This document shows positions 28,335 to 37,424 of a stretch of 64,000 nucleotides of DNA, piece by piece. Origin of the DNA: Paenibacillus sp. URB8-2 (GTDB taxonomy: Bacteria > Bacillota > Bacilli > Paenibacillales > Paenibacillaceae); the NCBI RefSeq assembly GCF_013393385.1, contig NZ_AP023239.1, positions 3,720,001 to 3,784,000 on the forward strand, read 5' to 3'. The translations under genes and the position numbers were made by a program. Numbering within the stretch: position 1 is the stretch's first letter; each line of letters starts with the position of its first letter. The notes below the pieces were generated by a model. That model had not been told where the DNA came from. It ran no database searches and saw nothing but the letters and a program-made list of their open reading frames with translations.

Positions 28335-29090
28335 TCACTGCGCAATCTGCTCCTTGATGTTCTGCAAAATCTTCTTCTCCAGCCGCGACACCTGGACCTG
28401 GGAAATGCCGAGGCGGCTCGCAACCTCGGACTGGGTCTGGTCGCGGTAGTAGCGCAGGTAGACGATCAGCCGTTCACGTTCGGTCAGGGAGCCGATCGCC
28501 TCGTTGAGCGCGAGCTTGTCGAACCAGCGCTCCTGGGACTCGTCCGCAATCTGGTCGATCAGGGTGATCGGATCGCCGTCGTTCTCGAACACGGTCTCGT
28601 GGATCGAGGTCGGCGGCTTGTTCGCCTCCTGGGCGAAGACGATTTCTTCGGGCGTGACGCCCAGCGCCTCCGCCACCTCGCCGATGGTCGGCAGACGGTC
28701 GAGCGTTTTAGACATCTCGTCCTTCATTTTGCGCACCTTGTTGGCCATTTCTTTAAGCGAACGGCTGACCTTCAGGGTGCCGTCATCGCGCAGGAAACGC
28801 TGGATTTCGCCGATAATCATCGGCACGGCATAGGTGGAGAACTTGACGTCATAGCTTAGATCGAACTTGTCCACGGACTTCAGCAGACCGATACAGCCGA
28901 TCTGGAACAGGTCGTCAGGCTCATACCCCCGGTTCATAAACCGCTGCACCACCGACCAGACCAGCCGGATATTGCAGCCTACCAGCGTGTCGCGGGCGGT
29001 TGTGTCTCCGGCCTGGCTGAGCGCGATCAGCCGTTTGACCTCCGCATCGTCCAAATAGGTCGGCGGAGCTTTTTTTGATTCTGCATCCAT
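28335..29090 (-). CDS. sigF: Sporulation sigma factor SigF
   Basis: 251 residues. This is the first forespore-specific sigma factor. Region 2: NIRLVWSVVQRFMNRGYEPDDLFQIGCIGL with LLKSVDKFDLSYDVKFSTYAVPMIIGEI. Region 3 includes DGTLKVSRSLKE. Region 4: RERLIVYLRYYRDQTQSEVASRLGISQVQVSRLEK. It is the last gene of the spoIIA operon, preceded by spoIIAB with 11 bp between, so its activity is set by the SpoIIAB/SpoIIAA switch. Confidence 0.98.
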   Translation of the reverse strand: MDAESKKAPPTYLDDAEVKRLIALSQAGDTTARDTLVGCNIRLVWSVVQRFMNRGYEPDDLFQIGCIGLLKSVDKFDLSYDVKFSTYAVPMIIGEIQRFLRDDGTLKVSRSLKEMANKVRKMKDEMSKTLDRLPTIGEVAEALGVTPEEIVFAQEANKPPTSIHETVFENDGDPITLIDQIADESQERWFDKLALNEAIGSLTERERLIVYLRYYRDQTQSEVASRLGISQVQVSRLEKKILQNIKEQIAQ

Positions 29091-29101
29091 GGCTCCATCC
29101 C

Positions 29102-29557
29102 CTAATTATATAAAGCTTTTTTTGAGACGATCGTCTTCTTCATCCGGATCGAGGTTCCGCGCCCGGGTTCGGAGGTAACTTCAAATTCGTCCATGAAATT
29201 CTCCATAATGGTAAATCCCATGCCCGAACGCTCCAGCTCCGGTTTGGAGGTATACAGGGGTTGCTGGGCCAGCTCCAGGTCGTCAATTCCCTTGCCTTTG
29301 TCCTCGATCACGAGATGCACCGTCTCGCCGTCGATCGTTGCGGAGATATAGACAATACCGGACGGATCGCTGTCATAGCCGTGAATAATACAGTTGGTGA
29401 CCGCTTCCGACACAACCGTCTTCAGATCGTTTAGCTCATCGAGGGTCGGGTCGAGCCGTGAAACGAATGCCGCTACGACGACTCGGGCGAACGATTCATT
29501 TTCCGACAGCGCCGCAAATTGGACGCTCATGAAATTTTTCGCTTGTTCCTGTGTCAT
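29102..29557 (-). CDS. spoIIAB: Anti-sigma F factor SpoIIAB (serine kinase)
   Basis: 151 residues. It binds and holds SigF, and phosphorylates SpoIIAA on a serine. GHKL-type ATP-binding motifs: N box [15 protein letters not shown]1 box [12 protein letters not shown]2 box [20 protein letters not shown] 29557 overlaps the spoIIAA stop as ATGA, ensuring coupled synthesis of the two partners. Confidence 0.98.
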   Translation of the reverse strand: MTQEQAKNFMSVQFAALSENESFARVVVAAFVSRLDPTLDELNDLKTVVSEAVTNCIIHGYDSDPSGIVYISATIDGETVHLVIEDKGKGIDDLELAQQPLYTSKPELERSGMGFTIMENFMDEFEVTSEPGRGTSIRMKKTIVSKKALYN

Positions 29558-29907
29558 AACGCAACCTCCAGATTCGAAAGCGCTGCGCTCTCATTCTCGT
29601 ACAGCGGCATGATTTTCAGCAAACCCGACATTTCCAGGAGCCGCTTGACCGGCGGGTTGGCGGTGCAGATGACCATTTTCCCACCCTTGGCGCGAATCAG
29701 CTTATACCTTCCCAGAATAACGCCCAGCCCCGAGCTGTCCATAAACTGGAGATCCTTCAGGCTCAGGACGAGGTGCTCCACCTGTCTCCGCAGAATCGCT
29801 TCATCCAAATCCATTCTTACATAATCGGCCGCGTGATGATCCAGCTCCCCGGTCAGACGCACGATGAGCACGCCCCTGTGATGCTCCATTTGCACATGAG
29901 AATTCAT
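29554..29907 (-). CDS. spoIIAA: Anti-sigma F factor antagonist SpoIIAA
   Basis: 117 residues from ATG 29907 (GAGGAG ten bases upstream), the same length as B. subtilis SpoIIAA; an in-frame GTG at 29916 sits too close to the Shine-Dalgarno. STAS domain with [17 protein letters not shown] and the phosphorylatable serine in [19 protein letters not shown]. When dephosphorylated it displaces SigF from SpoIIAB. Confidence 0.97.
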   Translation of the reverse strand: MNSHVQMEHHRGVLIVRLTGELDHHAADYVRMDLDEAILRRQVEHLVLSLKDLQFMDSSGLGVILGRYKLIRAKGGKMVICTANPPVKRLLEMSGLLKIMPLYENESAALSNLEVAL

Positions 29908-29972
29908 ATTCGCCACTCTCCTCTTCGTTGCTTTGAAACGGCTTGGCTGCTTAAAACGTCTTCAAGGACAAC

Positions 29973-30000
29973 GATTTCTACACGGCGGAGAGCGAATCCT
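29973..30000 (-). promoter_or_regulatory. Possible sigma-H promoter of spoIIA
   Basis: Minus strand AGGATTC, 14-bp spacer, AGAAATC. It resembles the sigma-H -35 (AGGAWWT), but the -10 (GAAT expected) is imperfect. It lies about 65 bp before spoIIAA, where the operon promoter is expected. Confidence 0.3.
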
Positions 30001-30117
30001 GCCTCGCGACAAAACTAGAAGAAAACTCTCATCATTCTACAAAAGGATCGGGACAACCCGGCAAAAACCGCCTCGCTTCCGGTCCAGCCCGAAGACTCTA
30101 ATCCTGCGGCGCTTCCG

Positions 30118-31311
30118 TCAGTTCCTTGAGAACATGGAACCCGTTGTCCGCTTGAACAGCTTCCACCAGCCCGCCTTGGCAATATCTTCGGGCGCCTTCA
30201 GCTCATACTGCTTCACCACAGCATTGCCCTGATAGACCACCAGCTTGCCGATCGTCTGCCCTTTGGACACCGGGGCTTTGACATTGTCCAGAATGACGGC
30301 TTGATGGCGGACGCCTTCTTGGGTGATTCCCTTTTTGAGTAAAATGGTATAGTCCTCTTCCGCCTTGATCGGCAGCTCGGCCTTAACGCCCTTCTCAATC
30401 TTCAGGGTGCCCAGCGTGTCGCCGGACTTGTGGATCGTATGGACTTTAAACTGCGAGAACAGAAAATCGAACATCCCCGAGACCTCGCTGTTGCGCGTCT
30501 TCGTATTGGGCTCTCCGAGAACGACGGCGACTGCCCGCAGCCCGTCTCTTGACGCGGTTGCAGACAGGCAGAATTTGGCCTCCGATGTATAGCCGGTCTT
30601 CAGTCCGTCCGCCCCGGTATAGAAGCGCACCAGCTTGTTCGTATTAACGAGCCAGAACGGCTTCTCCGAGTCCTTGCGAAGATAATCCTGGTAGGAGCCG
30701 GTGTATTTGATAATTTGGTTATGCTTCAGCAGCTCGCGGCTCATGACCGCAATGTCATGCGCAGAAGAATAGTGGTTCTCGGCAGGAAGCCCGTTGCAAT
30801 TGGCAAAATGAGTATCCTTCAGGCCGAGCTCCTCCGCCCGTTTGTTCATCATGTCTACAAAAGCGCTCTCCGAGCCGGCGAGCTTCTCGGCCATCGCTAC
30901 GGACGCATCGTTTCCCGAAGCCATTGCGATGCCCTTCAGCATTTCGTCGACCGACATTTCTTCGCCCGGCTCCAGAAAAATCTGCGAGCCTCCCATTGAG
31001 GCAGCGTATTCGCTAGTCCGGACTTTATCGGTCAGCTTCAGCCGTCCGTCATCCAGCGCTTCAACGGTGAGCAGCATCGTCATGATCTTCGTGATGCTTG
31101 CCGGAGGCAGCTTGTCGTGGCTATTCTTCTCGTATATAACGGTGCCGGTCCCGGCGTCCATCAGAATGGCCGAACGCGCCTGCGGCGCCAGATCGACCTT
31201 CCCTGCGGAACTACCGGTCTTCTGCCCTTTTTCCTCCGCGAACGCGGTGAGCGGGCTTAATGCGCCGAATACGATACACAGCGCCAGCAAACAAAAGCGA
31301 AATTTTGTCAT
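30118..31311 (-). CDS. dacF: D-alanyl-D-alanine carboxypeptidase DacF
   Basis: 397 residues from ATG 31311 (GGAGG nine bases upstream; TTG 31314 is adjacent). Signal peptide up to LTAFA. Penicillin-binding (S11) motifs: PPASITKIM (SxxK), ASGNDAS (SxN) and DGLKTGYTSEAKFC (KTG). The C-terminal beta domain (KVHTIHKSGDTLGTLKIEKG onward) is present, but no strong amphipathic anchor is obvious. It trims the terminal D-Ala of peptidoglycan, in the forespore in B. subtilis. It lies 200 bp upstream of spoIIAA in the same direction. Confidence 0.93.
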   Translation of the reverse strand: MTKFRFCLLALCIVFGALSPLTAFAEEKGQKTGSSAGKVDLAPQARSAILMDAGTGTVIYEKNSHDKLPPASITKIMTMLLTVEALDDGRLKLTDKVRTSEYAASMGGSQIFLEPGEEMSVDEMLKGIAMASGNDASVAMAEKLAGSESAFVDMMNKRAEELGLKDTHFANCNGLPAENHYSSAHDIAVMSRELLKHNQIIKYTGSYQDYLRKDSEKPFWLVNTNKLVRFYTGADGLKTGYTSEAKFCLSATASRDGLRAVAVVLGEPNTKTRNSEVSGMFDFLFSQFKVHTIHKSGDTLGTLKIEKGVKAELPIKAEEDYTILLKKGITQEGVRHQAVILDNVKAPVSKGQTIGKLVVYQGNAVVKQYELKAPEDIAKAGWWKLFKRTTGSMFSRN

Positions 31312-31585
31312 CAAAGTTCCCCTCCTGAACGTTTACCTTCATATCGCAGGTACTGTGTTCCAGTTTCGTCAGAAAAGGGCGGAATTATTCCTGATTTTGC
31401 TAAGAGACTTGGATTATTTACTTATGCAACGGGAGGTTCAACAATTTTTGAAAGGCTAATTTTTCGGATGGGCTAAATGAACAAAAAGTTAGAGCTTTCC
31501 GGAAAAGTGAACCCCGTAAAATTTCGCTATAGTAAGCTTATGGATCGACAGAAACAAACAAAATAAGAACTGGTGGTGACTCACT

Positions 31586-32758
31586 ATGCAACATTTGCGT
31601 CGTGGAAACTCTGAATCAGCGGATACGGAAGTTAAAGTATCCTATCTTGAACTTTTCTTTGACTTGGTATTTGTTTTTACCATTACTCAGGTAACCCATT
31701 TAGTCATCGATGCACACTCCGAATTGGATATGTTTAAAGCTATTATGGTTCTGACTGTGACCTGGTGGATGTATGGCGGATATGCCTGGCTGGCAAATAA
31801 TATTGGAACCGACAGATTTCTTTATAGGATGCTGATGTTTTGCAGTATGAGCGGTTTTCTTAGTATGGCCGTTAGTATTCCATCTATTTTTGGAACGGGC
31901 GGAGTTTCGTTCGGCATCGCTTTTCTGCTGGTTACGATCATTCATCTCCTTCTATTCAGACGATCACCGCATGTAACATCGATCAAGGCAATCACATACT
32001 TGGCTCCTTTTAACCTTTCAGCAGCTCTTTTGGTTCTTGCGTCCGGAATATTGAATATCTGGTATACATGGAGCTGGTGGCTGATGGTTGCAGCTGTCTT
32101 GGTTATTCTAACCGCTTCGTTTGCAAATCAAGGCGACAGTTTTGTTATTAACACTCGGCATTTTGTTGAAAGACACAGCTTGATTGTGCTCATTGCGCTA
32201 GGCGAAACCATTCTGTCCATCGGTTTAGGTTCCAGCTATTTGAATTTCAGTTTCAAGCTATTTGTGACAATGATTTTAGGATTGGGCATCGTCATATCAT
32301 TATGGTGGAGCTATTTTGACAAGGATAAAAAACTGGCTGAAGATTATATGTTACAGGCCTCTCCTGAGAACCGCGCCCGTCTGGCTATGCAGGCATATTG
32401 GCATGCTCATTTAATTATGATATCCGGCATTGTCATTTCTGCTGCAGGTATCGAAGTAGCCATAGAACAACTGAATGACGAATCGGTACACTCCTATTCA
32501 TGGTACTTAAGTGGCGGCATTGCCTTATACCTCGTCGGGACCGCTATATTCAGAAAACTGGTTCGTATCGGACCAACTGGTACGAGACTTGGTTCAGCCG
32601 CTCTATCTTTATTCATTCTTATGTTCTATGGCTTCGGTTGGCTGGGAACTTTACCAATGATGACCATTCAGACTCTAGTATTAGCAGGAATGATTGTAAT
32701 CGAACAACGTTATGCGGGAAAGTTTGGAGGATGGGGAGATCGGATCGTCCGTGATTGA
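31586..32758 (+). CDS. Low temperature requirement protein A (LtrA) family
   Basis: 390 residues. The diagnostic N-terminal block VSYLELFFDLVFVFTITQVTH is present, followed by WWMYGGYAWLANN and the mid-protein HFVERHSLIVLIALGETILSIG, all conserved in LtrA-like membrane proteins. About ten membrane segments. The biochemical function is unknown; Listeria mutants fail to grow at low temperature. ATG 31586 follows GGTGGTGAC. It is divergent from dacF and is the first gene of an accessory block inserted between dacF and the pdp group. Confidence 0.88.
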   Translation: MQHLRRGNSESADTEVKVSYLELFFDLVFVFTITQVTHLVIDAHSELDMFKAIMVLTVTWWMYGGYAWLANNIGTDRFLYRMLMFCSMSGFLSMAVSIPSIFGTGGVSFGIAFLLVTIIHLLLFRRSPHVTSIKAITYLAPFNLSAALLVLASGILNIWYTWSWWLMVAAVLVILTASFANQGDSFVINTRHFVERHSLIVLIALGETILSIGLGSSYLNFSFKLFVTMILGLGIVISLWWSYFDKDKKLAEDYMLQASPENRARLAMQAYWHAHLIMISGIVISAAGIEVAIEQLNDESVHSYSWYLSGGIALYLVGTAIFRKLVRIGPTGTRLGSAALSLFILMFYGFGWLGTLPMMTIQTLVLAGMIVIEQRYAGKFGGWGDRIVRD

Positions 32759-32794
32759 CATCCGATTTCTCCTCGTCAATACATTTGTATGATT

Positions 32795-33703
32795 TCAAGG
32801 GGTAGGCTCCTGATTGGGCTTTTGCAGGGGCTGTTTGCATGTGGATGGAGACACGCCAAACCTCTCTTTAAACACCTTGGAAAAATGAGCCACGCTCTCA
32901 AATCCAGTTGAAAAACAAACATCCGTAACGGATAAAGAGGTAAGTAGCAGCATTTCTTTCGCGATATCCAACCGGCGATTACGGATCCATCGTAACGGTG
33001 ATGTATTGAAGATCGCTTGGAAATCTCGTTTGAAAGCTGACAAACTTCTGCCTGACAGATAAGCAAGATCATTTAGCGAGACAGGGTTGGTTATATTCTC
33101 CTCCACCACCTCGGTTACACTCTTCCTCTTTGTACGTTTGAGCTGTAAAAACTGGTATAAAAACTGTTCGTCAGCATCCGCAACATCAAACAATAATTCC
33201 AACAATTTCACTTTGATCAATCCATCCCTGATGTTATCGGCGTCCTTGAAATACGGTTTCATTGAATAGATGTAATTAATTAATCGTTCATTGACCGCTT
33301 TTACAGATACTGGTACTAACGCTGACGGATGGTTACTTTCGAGATCAGCCATTTTGATAAATTCGGTGAGCAGCTCTTCTTTAAGAAAGAACATCATATA
33401 GTCCAAAGCATAGCCAGAACCCTCTTCTCCCGATTTCTCATATTCAATCATGATCGATTTCTGCAGTAGGACCATTTCATTCTTTCGTACGATATATTCC
33501 TGACTGCCGAATCTTACCGTGTAGCTTCCATCCAGTACAAACAAAAGCAGATGGTCCTCCAAAAACATGGTTCCCTTTAAACCTTTGGTAAAGGTACAAG
33601 ACTCAACAACGGATAGCCCTTTCATCTTTAAGACCCCTTGATTATACGGTTCTCGGGCCAGATCGTGAGGAACTTTTGCTACTTTTACGGTTTGCAAAAA
33701 CAT
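32795..33703 (-). CDS. AraC family transcriptional regulator
   Basis: 302 residues. The N-terminal cupin-like sensor (about 20-180) includes LLLFVLDGSYTVRFGSQEY. The C-terminal AraC domain has two helix-turn-helix units: PVSLNDLAYLSGRSLSAFKRDF and SVTDVCFSTGFESVAHFSKVFKERFGVSP. ATG 33703 has GGAGG upstream. It probably controls its neighbour, the SDR gene transcribed the same way, and/or ltrA, but the sequence does not prove a target. Confidence 0.9.
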   Translation of the reverse strand: MFLQTVKVAKVPHDLAREPYNQGVLKMKGLSVVESCTFTKGLKGTMFLEDHLLLFVLDGSYTVRFGSQEYIVRKNEMVLLQKSIMIEYEKSGEEGSGYALDYMMFFLKEELLTEFIKMADLESNHPSALVPVSVKAVNERLINYIYSMKPYFKDADNIRDGLIKVKLLELLFDVADADEQFLYQFLQLKRTKRKSVTEVVEENITNPVSLNDLAYLSGRSLSAFKRDFQAIFNTSPLRWIRNRRLDIAKEMLLLTSLSVTDVCFSTGFESVAHFSKVFKERFGVSPSTCKQPLQKPNQEPTP

Positions 33704-33806
33704 CTGTACTTCCTCCTTTGAAAGAGATACAAACAGTCATTCACGTACAACGAAGATTTTCTTCATCATATCAAAAAAAACCGCGGCGTATAACAATCGA
33801 AATTAA

Positions 33807-33834
33807 AAAAACCGGAGTGCTAACGCCCCCGGTT
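33807..33834 (-). terminator. Terminator after the SDR gene
   Basis: AAACCGGGGGC / (T)CCGGTTT-type stem. The minus-strand tail is a long T run, 26 bp past the stop. Confidence 0.7.
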
Positions 33835-33859
33835 TAATTGAATCTATTCGACTTTTAAA

Positions 33860-34705
33860 TTAGACATCATCATGATCTGTGCCTGTAATTACATCATGCC
33901 AAGCTTCAATATCCTTTTCAAAATTTGCCGTCTTTTCACGGTATCTTTGCAGCGAATCATTACCAAGTGGCAGGTGGACTGGCGGCTTCTCTGCGTTTGC
34001 GACCTGCACGATTGCCTTGGCCAACTTGACGGGATCTCCCGGTTGTTTCTTATTGGCTTGGGTAGCAATTTTTCTCATCTCTCCTACCGTTTCCGCATAA
34101 TCCGGAATGATGTTGCCTGACCGCGTTAACGACGCAGCATCCAGAAATTCCGTACGGAAGAAGCCCGGGGCTACTACGGTTGCATGAATCCCAAGCGGAG
34201 CCAATTCCAACGCAAGGGCCTCCGTCAATCCTTCAACAGCGAACTTGGTTGAGCCGTACACTCCCCATCCGATATATCCGCTCAATCCTCCAACGGACGA
34301 GATATTGATGATATGTCCGGAACGTTGGTGACGCATGTGAGGCAGGACCGCCCGGGTCACATTCAACAAGCCGAAGACGTTCGTTTCGAAGTTGTTCCGT
34401 ACCTCATCAGCAGTGGCTTCTTCAACTGCACTCAGCAGCCCGTATCCTGCATTATTCACAAGGACATCAATTTTGCCAAACTTCCCAATGGCTTGATTCG
34501 CAGCCTCAACCGCCTGTTGCTCATCGGTAATATCCAGTAGAACAACTTGAAGGTTTTCCGGATTTCCTAGTTTATCAGCTAGAGAATTGGCCGAACTCCG
34601 AACCGTTGCAACAACATGATCCCCGGTTTCCAACACAGCCTTGAGGATTTCCAAACCAATGCCTCTTGCTGCCCCGGTAATAAACCAAACTTTCTGATTT
34701 GCCAT
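33860..34705 (-). CDS. Short-chain dehydrogenase/reductase
   Basis: 281 residues from ATG 34705 (MANQKVWF; AAGGATGG upstream). The 38 extra codons before it are not SDR-like. NAD(P) binding: FITGAARGIGLEI. NNAG: VNNAGYGLLSA. Active site: serine in INISSVGG and YGSTK. The C-terminal region PVKLAKAIVQVANAEKPPVHLPLG is typical of SDR5-type oxidoreductases often found beside AraC or TetR regulators. Substrate unknown. The gene lies between a regulator and a broken quinone reductase. Confidence 0.9.
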   Translation of the reverse strand: MANQKVWFITGAARGIGLEILKAVLETGDHVVATVRSSANSLADKLGNPENLQVVLLDITDEQQAVEAANQAIGKFGKIDVLVNNAGYGLLSAVEEATADEVRNNFETNVFGLLNVTRAVLPHMRHQRSGHIINISSVGGLSGYIGWGVYGSTKFAVEGLTEALALELAPLGIHATVVAPGFFRTEFLDAASLTRSGNIIPDYAETVGEMRKIATQANKKQPGDPVKLAKAIVQVANAEKPPVHLPLGNDSLQRYREKTANFEKDIEAWHDVITGTDHDDV

Positions 34706-34751
34706 ATCGAATCCCATCCTTTGTGTTTTATTTTTTGTTGTACGCTGTACG

Positions 34752-35301
34752 TTATCTACTTGGAAACCTAGTAATCTCATCAGCAAGCAGATATTCTTCA
34801 TATTGCCGAGCGCTCGCAACTAATTCTTCCTCGCTTTTATCATCCGTATCAAAGATCGTGAACGGCATCAACAATTCTGTTTCGATTAAATTGCTCGTAG
34901 CTTGGAAAGGGCTAAGGAGTTCATGAATCGTAAAAAAGATCGCCGCCTCCAGGCTGATAATCATTTTCTGAACCGCCTAAAGAAATTGCCAGCCCTAACT
35001 CCTTACCTCGCAGTTTGCCTCCTTTCGATGTGTAGCCCCAGCCGTAAGTCAGGACATCATCCAGCCACTTCTTGAGAAGCGGAGGCGAACTATACCAATA
35101 GAACGGAAATTGGAGAATGATCCGATCATGCTTCATGGCGAGTTCTTGTTCTTTGTGAACATCAATCCGCCAATCCGGATACGAAGCGTATAAATCATGC
35201 ACGGTGATCTGATCCGGATATTTTTTCACTTCCTCCAACCATGTCTTGTTCACTCGGGATTTATCCAAATTCGGATGAGCGACAAGTACCAATGTTTTCA
35301 C
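34752..35301 (-). pseudogene. NAD(P)H-dependent oxidoreductase (flavodoxin-like), frameshifted
   Basis: GTG 35301 (GGGAGG seven bases upstream) opens KTLVLVAHPNLDKSRVNK, then ILQFPFYWYSSPPLLKKWLD and LGLAISLGGSENDYQPGG, the KefF/YwrO/NQO1-like flavodoxin fold. The frame then reads GDLFYDS and stops at 34921. One base on, the alternative frame continues IFFTIHELLSPFQATSNLI to a normal C-terminus ending at 34752. One extra base in GGAGGCGGCGATC explains it. Intact, it would be a protein of about 180 residues reducing quinones with FMN. Confidence 0.8.
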
Positions 35302-35536
35302 GATAATCCCTCCCATTCTCGAAACTCGTATGAGTTCCTGCTGATGAATTAACTTTAACGTATACTGGTGCTTCTCGCTTTTCTGTAAGGTCCGATCTAT
35401 TTGTTCATTTAGCTCATCCCCGTTTTTAGAAATGAAAAATGCACCCACAAGAATTTCATCGGATAAACCAAGCCGGTTATTCCAACGTCCATTCCAGGGG
35501 TGCATTACCGTTTATGTGTGGTGTTTTTCGATCAGA

Positions 35537-36097
35537 TTAATCCTTTTCGGAAATTTCTGTCAGTATGTTTTCACTGCTTTTTTCTAACACCATTGGATAC
35601 ATTTCCACTTTATCGGGAGCCAGTGATTTTAGTTCCGTAAATACGGCGGCAGATGCGTAAACCTTGTCCGAATATTTGATGATTTTAAGCAATTGATCGC
35701 GATGATCAATACCGATTGCTTGGGACTCGATTTGTGTAATGCCAGCGTCGTGAATATTGCGAGCCATCCATTGTCCGCCTGCCTTTCCGAGACATACAAA
35801 ACTCACCTTACTTCCGGACTTCAACTTGGAAATCTCTAATACCAAAGGCATTTCGATCGTTGCGCCTATCACATGAATGATTTTCTTATACGGGGAAAGC
35901 AATTTTTTAACCTCATCGGCATGATTCAAGGTGGTGACGATCGCATTCGAATGTTCAAGTGCATCCGTTGTCGCGCTTTCCGTTGATGCAAGGTCTTCAA
36001 AAAAAACGGTTGTGACTTCGGCGTTTGTAATTCGTTCGATTTCTTTGCGGTAAAAGAGATGATCATGCTCTTTGCATTCAATGAAAACGATGCGCAT
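35537..36097 (-). CDS. Regulator-like ligand-binding domain lacking a DNA-binding domain
   Basis: 186 residues. The pattern AIVTTLNHADEVKKLLSPYKK, VIGATIEMPLVLEISKLKSGSKV, CLGKAGGQWMARNIHDAGI and YSDKVYASAAVF resembles, to my eye, the C-terminal effector domain of one group of GntR-like regulators, where an N-terminal winged helix is expected. Here no helix-turn-helix and no Shine-Dalgarno precede the ATG, and only 35 bp separate it from the divergent HPP gene. It is therefore either a 5'-truncated gene or a stand-alone sensor domain. The family assignment is tentative. Confidence 0.55.
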   Translation of the reverse strand: MRIVFIECKEHDHLFYRKEIERITNAEVTTVFFEDLASTESATTDALEHSNAIVTTLNHADEVKKLLSPYKKIIHVIGATIEMPLVLEISKLKSGSKVSFVCLGKAGGQWMARNIHDAGITQIESQAIGIDHRDQLLKIIKYSDKVYASAAVFTELKSLAPDKVEMYPMVLEKSSENILTEISEKD

Positions 36098-36132
36098 GCG
36101 TTAATTTGATATTAGAAAAGGAGTGGCTTCTT

Positions 36133-36750
36133 ATGGAACAGACATCTGCTTGGCATCGTATCATTGTCAAAATGGCAGGATCGGGGAAAAACCCGCTGAA
36201 AGTTTCTTTCAAGACTGCACTTATCGGATTTATTGGAGGGTTTGTCGCGATCGGCCTCTTGGCTTTATTGACTGGCCTGACATCCGCTGTATGGCTAATG
36301 GCTCCGTTTGGAGCTAGCTGCGTTCTGGCTTTCGGCGTTTGGGACGCCCCTTTATCTCAGCCCAGAAATATTGTCGGGGGACATCTGATATCCACTGCGG
36401 TTGGATTACTGCTATTTCATATATTCGGCAACGAGTTCTGGGTGCTTGCTCTAGGAGTAGGATTTGCTATTGCCTTGATGCATATAACCCGAACGACTCA
36501 TCCGCCTGCGGGAGCAAATCCAATTGTCGTTATTATGGCAGGAAGCCCATGGTCTTTTTTGATTAATCCTGTTCTCATCGGCTCTTTGATTATCGTGTTG
36601 ACTGCCCTTTTGATCAATAACCTTGATGAACATCGCCAGTATCCGAAATTCTGGATTAAAAGACTTTGGCTGGTTAGTGAAGCGGGCTGTCGTAGAAAAA
36701 ACAGCCGCAGAATACGCGTAATAGCGTCTCCTGCGGCTGCTCTTGGCTAG
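36133..36750 (+). CDS. HPP family integral membrane protein
   Basis: 205 residues from ATG 36133 (AAGGAG upstream); the first in-frame start at 36106 has no Shine-Dalgarno. Four to five membrane segments. The family signature THPPAGANPIVVIM is present with MAPFGASCVLAFGVWDAPLSQPRNIVGGH. HPP proteins are implicated in nitrite transport in cyanobacteria and chloroplasts; the substrate here is unknown. The last 30 residues (EAGCRRKNSRRIRV onward) are not family-like and are encoded by the opposite-strand terminator of the flavin reductase gene, so the natural stop seems to have been lost at a junction. Confidence 0.85.
   Translation: MEQTSAWHRIIVKMAGSGKNPLKVSFKTALIGFIGGFVAIGLLALLTGLTSAVWLMAPFGASCVLAFGVWDAPLSQPRNIVGGHLISTAVGLLLFHIFGNEFWVLALGVGFAIALMHITRTTHPPAGANPIVVIMAGSPWSFLINPVLIGSLIIVLTALLINNLDEHRQYPKFWIKRLWLVSEAGCRRKNSRRIRVIASPAAALG
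36702..36739 (-). terminator. Terminator of the flavin reductase gene, inside the HPP frame
   Basis: CAGCCGCAG / CTGCGGCTG stem with inner ACGC/GCGT. The minus-strand tail is TTTTTT. It overlaps the last codons of the HPP reading frame. Confidence 0.75.
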
Positions 36751-36861
36751 CCGGAAATATTCCGAAAAGCGGGTAGATCGCGGCCCTTTACCGGTCACCG
36801 CGTTCAGTTGATGCAAGATCAACGGAATCCCTGACGGATCAGGATCATCCGTTTACCGGAA

Positions 36862-37374
36862 CTACTCCTTGATCCGGACCTGCGTAATTTCACCGACATA
36901 CAAGCGGTGATAATCTTTTTTGGGATACATCTGGTGAATGCTTTCGTCCAGAAATTTCTCCGGGTCGAGATCCTGATAATACAGCTTGCGGCATTCCAGA
37001 ACGAGTCTGGCTTCCTCGAAATACACGATTCCCGGTGTATCTTCCACCGGCGTGATATCCGCAGCCGCTGCTTTATCCGTGTCTCTTCCCGAGGCGCTTC
37101 CGCAAATCTCCAGCGCGCTCCGGTAATCCTCCGTAAAGAACGACAGCGAGAACGTATCCGAGGACTCCATAAATTCATAAGTGTAGCGGGTTGGCCTTAC
37201 CACGCAAAAAGCGATTTGTTTGTGCCAGAGAACGCCCAGTCCGCCCCAGCTCGCTGTCATCGTGTTATAGCGCTCCGCGCCTCCCGCCGTAATCAGCATC
37301 CAGTCTTCCCCGACCAGCTTGAACACATTATCCGTCAGTTCTTGAGGCTCCAACAATTTAAACGCTTGGCTCAT
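36862..37374 (-). CDS. Flavin reductase family protein
   Basis: 170 residues from ATG 37374 (GGAGG seven bases upstream). Flavin-reductase-like FMN-binding split barrel: NVFKLVGEDWMLITAGG, NTMTASWGGLGVLWHKQIAF and VVRPTRYTYEFMESSDTFSL. The family includes NAD(P)H:FMN reductases and flavoredoxins; the electron partner is unknown. It is last in the leftward series after pdp (20 bp gap from the upstream in-frame start, 50 bp from the chosen start), so it may share that transcript. Confidence 0.88.
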   Translation of the reverse strand: MSQAFKLLEPQELTDNVFKLVGEDWMLITAGGAERYNTMTASWGGLGVLWHKQIAFCVVRPTRYTYEFMESSDTFSLSFFTEDYRSALEICGSASGRDTDKAAAADITPVEDTPGIVYFEEARLVLECRKLYYQDLDPEKFLDESIHQMYPKKDYHRLYVGEITQVRIKE

Positions 37375-37424
37375 TCCTTCTCCTCCACCACGAAAAAATA
37401 ACATCCATCACCCAGTATAACCCA

